Notes under the pieces: model-generated
The model's database searches: none
What the model was told of the DNA's origin: nothing
What the model saw: only the letters and a program-made list of their open reading frames with translations
NCBI GenBank assembly: GCA_016932955.1
Contig: JAFGBV010000136.1
Location: 1 to 15,991, forward strand
Source: Anaerolineales bacterium
Lineage (GTDB): Bacteria > Chloroflexota > Anaerolineae > Anaerolineales > UBA4823
Length of the DNA stretch: 15,991 nt
Direction: 5' to 3'
Part shown: in pieces, positions 13,598 through 15,991 of the stretch
How positions within the stretch are numbered: the stretch's first letter is position 1
Layout of the letters: every line of letters starts with the position of its first letter
Made by a program: the position numbers and the translations under genes

Positions 13598-14896
13598 TTA
13601 CGGGCGACTCGTCATCCCCGGCACCGCCCCGAAGATCTCGCCCCGCAGATGGTAGCCCACCACCTCCAGCCGCGGCGTGAACATCGGTCGCAGTCCGGTC
13701 GCCTTCAATTGTCCTAAGATTCGACCGTCTTGCGCAACCCCCGTCTGCTCGAACTTGAAGATGTCCGACATGGTGATGATCTCGCCTTCCATCCCCGAAA
13801 CCTCCGTGATATGGGTCACCTTGCGCGTCCCGTCCGTCAGCCGAGACATGTGCACGATCAGGTTGATCGCCGAGGCGATCTGGCGGCGGATTGCCAGCAG
13901 GGGCAACTCCAGCCCTGCCATCATCACCATCGTCTCCAGCCGAGAGAGCGCGTCGCGCGGCGAATTGGCATGCAGCGTGGTGATCGAACCGTGGTGCCCC
14001 GTGTTCATCGCCTGCAGCATATCCAGCGCCTCGCCGCCCCGCACCTCACCGATGATGATCCGGTCGGGGCGCATGCGCAGCGAGTTGCGCACCAGGTCGC
14101 GCGGCGTCACCTCTCCCACCCCATCCACATTGCGCGCCTTCGTCTCCAGGCGCAGCACATGCTTCTGCTTCAGTTGCAGCTCCACCGCATCTTCGATGGT
14201 CACGATGCGCTCTTGCCCGGGGATGTATCCCGTCAGGATGTTCAGCAAAGTCGTCTTGCCCGAGGAGGTGGGACCGGAGATCAGCGTGTTCAGCCGCGCC
14301 GCCACGCATGCTTGCAGGAACTCCACCATGTGCTCCGTGATCGAAGCCAGGCGCACGAATTCATCCATCGTCATGGTATTCACCAAGAACTTGCGGATCG
14401 TGATGCACGGCCCGTTGATCGCCACCGGCGGGACGATTGCATTCACCCGCGAGCCGTCCGGCAGGCGCGCATCTGCCATCGGGTGATCCATATCCACGCT
14501 GCGCCCCAGAGGGTGCAGCATGCGGTCAATGATCCGCAAGACATGCTCATCGCCGTCAAAGCGCACATTGGTCTCGATCAGCTCGCCGTTCTTCTCGATG
14601 TACACCAAGTCGGCGCTGTTCACCATGATCTCGCTGATCCCGGGCTCATCCAGCAGCGGCTGGATCGGCCCGTAACCCACCAGCTCATCCAGTGCTTCAC
14701 GCAGCAGCCGCCCGCGCAGCTTTTGATCTGCGGGCATCTTCGCCTGCACATAGACGCGTTCCAGCGTCTCGCTGATTGCCTGGCGGTGCCGTTCCGCTGG
14801 AACCGGGTGCATTTCAAGCTCTTGCGATACCGCGTTGACCAAATAAGCCTTCATCCGGCGCAAATCCGGGATTTGAGATTCAGATGCAGGGCTCAT
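13598..14896 (-). CDS. CpaF/TadA-family type II/IV secretion ATPase
   Basis: Hexameric ATPase of the type that drives Flp/Tad pilus assembly, 432 aa. An N-terminal domain (1-190) includes GYGPIQPLLDEPGISEIMVN (split as 74-93) and DGSRVNAIVPP, typical of CpaF. Walker A is GPTSSGKTT (208-216), the Asp box has VTIEDAVELQL, Walker B is IIIGEVRGGEA (280-290), and the His box is HGSITTLHAN (302-311). All catalytic parts are intact. AAAGGAG lies a few nt before ATG 14896. In Tad loci this gene is normally followed by tadB and tadC; here mobA follows and a VOC-fold gene precedes at 24 nt, so it is separated from any pilus cluster, at least locally. An unlinked pilus locus or a different role are both possible. 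Confidence 0.93.
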   Translation of the reverse strand: MSPASESQIPDLRRMKAYLVNAVSQELEMHPVPAERHRQAISETLERVYVQAKMPADQKLRGRLLREALDELVGYGPIQPLLDEPGISEIMVNSADLVYIEKNGELIETNVRFDGDEHVLRIIDRMLHPLGRSVDMDHPMADARLPDGSRVNAIVPPVAINGPCITIRKFLVNTMTMDEFVRLASITEHMVEFLQACVAARLNTLISGPTSSGKTTLLNILTGYIPGQERIVTIEDAVELQLKQKHVLRLETKARNVDGVGEVTPRDLVRNSLRMRPDRIIIGEVRGGEALDMLQAMNTGHHGSITTLHANSPRDALSRLETMVMMAGLELPLLAIRRQIASAINLIVHMSRLTDGTRKVTHITEVSGMEGEIITMSDIFKFEQTGVAQDGRILGQLKATGLRPMFTPRLEVVGYHLRGEIFGAVPGMTSRP

Positions 14897-14920
14897 AAGT
14901 CTCCTTTCTGTTGGACTGCC

Positions 14921-15334
14921 TTAATCTTTGCTCACCGCTCCCCGGTTCCACGACCCCACCTCGATCAGATTCCCCTCCGGGTCTGCGATCATCGAAGAGT
15001 ACATCCCCCACGGCTCCATCCGCGGCGCATAAACCTCGCGGCCTCCCGCCTTGACGATGCGCTCAAATTCCCGGTCCACATCCGCCGAGACGGGCAGGTC
15101 GATCGCCAGTTCGAATGTCCCATTGATGCCGCTGGGATATGTTGGCGACTGACCCAGCAGGCTGGGCAGTTGTGCCCGTTCATACATCGAAAACCGGATG
15201 CCCTCGTTCTTGAATTCCGCATACGGACCGTTCCCATCCCACTCGATCTCAAAACCGAGCGCATCCCGGTAGAATGCCACCATCCGGTGCAGATCGTTGA
15301 CGAAAATTCCGATCATATCCCATCGTGTACCCAT
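14921..15334 (-). CDS. VOC-superfamily (glyoxalase/bleomycin resistance-like) protein
   Basis: Small protein of 137 aa with the two-module VOC pattern: DLHRMVAFYRDALGFEIEW (14-32), and near the end ADPEGNLIEVGSW (117-129), the typical close of this fold. The second-module Glu125 is kept, but the usual first-strand His is replaced by Gly9, so the standard metal site seems incomplete; it may bind rather than catalyse. ATG 15334 is preceded by GGGAGG at suitable distance, whereas an in-frame extension to 15529 runs through the divergent promoter and gene. It sits 24 nt upstream of the CpaF-type gene and is the first gene of that - strand series. Substrate unknown. Confidence 0.85.
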   Translation of the reverse strand: MGTRWDMIGIFVNDLHRMVAFYRDALGFEIEWDGNGPYAEFKNEGIRFSMYERAQLPSLLGQSPTYPSGINGTFELAIDLPVSADVDREFERIVKAGGREVYAPRMEPWGMYSSMIADPEGNLIEVGSWNRGAVSKD

Positions 15335-15353
15335 GCTGTTGGCCTCCCAATTG

Positions 15354-15361
15354 ATTATAAT
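15354..15361. promoter_or_regulatory. Palindromic -10 box shared by divergent genes
   Basis: ATTATAAT is its own reverse complement and holds TATAAT on both strands (15356-15361 on +, 15359-15354 on -). It lies between the VOC gene, starting 20 nt away, and the radical SAM gene, starting 101 nt away. Neither direction has a clear -35. Use by both genes is inference. Confidence 0.4.
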
Positions 15362-15370
15362 ACAGGTAGT

Positions 15371-15412
15371 GAGGGGATGTTTTGCCGGCTTTAACCGCCA
15401 TGCACCCCCATC
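15371..15412. repeat. Possible decayed copy of the 3792-3834 palindrome
   Basis: The left 20 bp (15371-15390) match the left arm at 3792-3811 at about 16-17 positions, including TGTTTTGC. CACCCCC recurs at 15403, at nearly the same distance as at 3826. Pairing between the arms is mostly lost. The likeness may mark a dispersed repeat family or be chance. Confidence 0.35.
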
Positions 15413-15461
15413 GATCCGCCCCACCTCGGCGTTTCCTAGAGAGCCAGGAAGGAAGGTTGTT

Positions 15462-15991
15462 ATGGCAAGGCTGGTGGATCTTCTGGATAGTCTGACCGTC
15501 GAAGGCAGCCTGTATGAGAAGCTGCCCAATAATGAATTGCGTTGCTATGCCTGCGCCCACCGCTGCCTGGTGCGCCCGGGCAAGCGCGGCATCTGCCAGG
15601 TGCGCTTTAACCGCGCCGGCACCCTCTACGTGCCCTGGGGGTATGTCTCTAGCCTGCAAGCCGACCCGATCGAAAAGAAGCCCCTCTTCCATTTCCTGCC
15701 TGGCGCCACCGCCCTCACCTTCGGCATGCTCGGCTGTGATTTTCACTGCGATTTCTGCCAGAACTGGCTCACCTCCCAAACCCTGCGCGACCCCGCTGCC
15801 GATGCATCCGTCGGCTATATTCGCCGCATCACCCCCGAGCAGATCGTTGCTGCCGCCCAGCGCAGCGGCGCTGAGGTGATCGCATCCTCATATAACGAAC
15901 CCCTCATCACCTCCGAATGGGCCGTTGCCATTTTTAAGCAAGCCCAGCAAGCCGGCATCAAGTGCGTCTACATCTCCAATGGCAACGCCAC
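15462..15991 (+). CDS. amrS: AmmeMemoRadiSam radical SAM enzyme, N-terminal part
   Basis: The open frame from ATG 15462 continues without stop to the window edge, giving at least 176 residues; the full protein is usually about 330-380. The N-terminus has CYACAHRC (28-35) and GICQVR with Cys45, a cysteine cluster typical of AmrS. The radical SAM motif is GCDFHCDFCQNW (91-102), with Cys92, Cys96 and Cys99 in CxxxCxxC spacing for a 4Fe-4S cluster. The later stretch SSYNEPLITSEWAVAIFKQA resembles pyruvate formate-lyase activating enzymes. AGGAAGGAAGG at 15446-15456 supports the start. In the AmmeMemoRadiSam set, AMMECR1- and Memo-like proteins are usual partners; they are not in the window and could lie to the right. 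The enzyme's substrate in this system is not settled, so the name is by family only. Confidence 0.88.
   Translation, partial: MARLVDLLDSLTVEGSLYEKLPNNELRCYACAHRCLVRPGKRGICQVRFNRAGTLYVPWGYVSSLQADPIEKKPLFHFLPGATALTFGMLGCDFHCDFCQNWLTSQTLRDPAADASVGYIRRITPEQIVAAAQRSGAEVIASSYNEPLITSEWAVAIFKQAQQAGIKCVYISNGNA

Noticed and set aside
13730..15394. 554-codon open frame on the + strand
   Set aside because: It lies antisense to the well-supported CpaF-type and VOC genes, encodes a His/Arg/Gln-rich low-complexity chain with no domain, and is explained by codon bias of the - strand genes.
1..15991. CRISPR arrays, transposases, integrases, phage or toxin-antitoxin genes
   Set aside because: No spaced identical repeats of CRISPR type and no proteins of these families are seen on either strand.

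Overview
The window is ordinary bacterial chromosome of moderate GC content, with genes on both strands and short gaps. Gene content and style (a MacAB-like exporter next to a two-component system, a GHMP kinase fused to a nucleotidyltransferase, an orphan SPPY-type DNA methyltransferase, a lone CpaF-type ATPase, an AmmeMemoRadiSam radical SAM enzyme) suggest an anaerobic member of the Chloroflexota, probably Anaerolineae. This is inference from gene families; no rRNA or marker gene fixes it. There is no prophage, insertion sequence, integrase or CRISPR array.

Left block (1-5699, + strand): a regulatory region with an AT-only palindrome, phased 10-11 bp repeats and a TATAAT box precedes a membrane-fusion protein, an ABC ATPase and an FtsX/MacB permease. 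A perfect 20-bp inverted repeat separates these from an OmpR-type response regulator and its HAMP histidine kinase, which overlap. The five genes look like one export function with its own sensor-regulator pair. The phased repeats upstream of the first gene are the natural candidate for the regulator's binding site.

Middle block (5700-11489): a tandem GNAT acetyltransferase; a 641-residue fusion of a galactokinase-like GHMP kinase to a GalU-like uridylyltransferase, which could convert a free sugar to a nucleotide sugar in one polypeptide; two small unrecognised genes on the - strand beside a tRNA-Lys(TTT) with its own consensus promoter; and a polytopic membrane protein ending in a bidirectional terminator.

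Right block (11490-15991): a DUF333 lipoprotein and an orphan DNA methyltransferase are divergent and share a control region with another set of phased TTTG..CC repeats. On the - strand a VOC-fold protein, a CpaF/TadA-type ATPase and MobA lie close together like an operon. A divergent, truncated AmrS-type radical SAM gene runs off the right edge; an 8-bp palindromic -10 box lies between it and the VOC gene.

The most notable items are the kinase-uridylyltransferase fusion, the phased repeat arrays next to TATAAT boxes, the palindromic hairpin with a possible decayed second copy, and the solitary CpaF linked to mobA.
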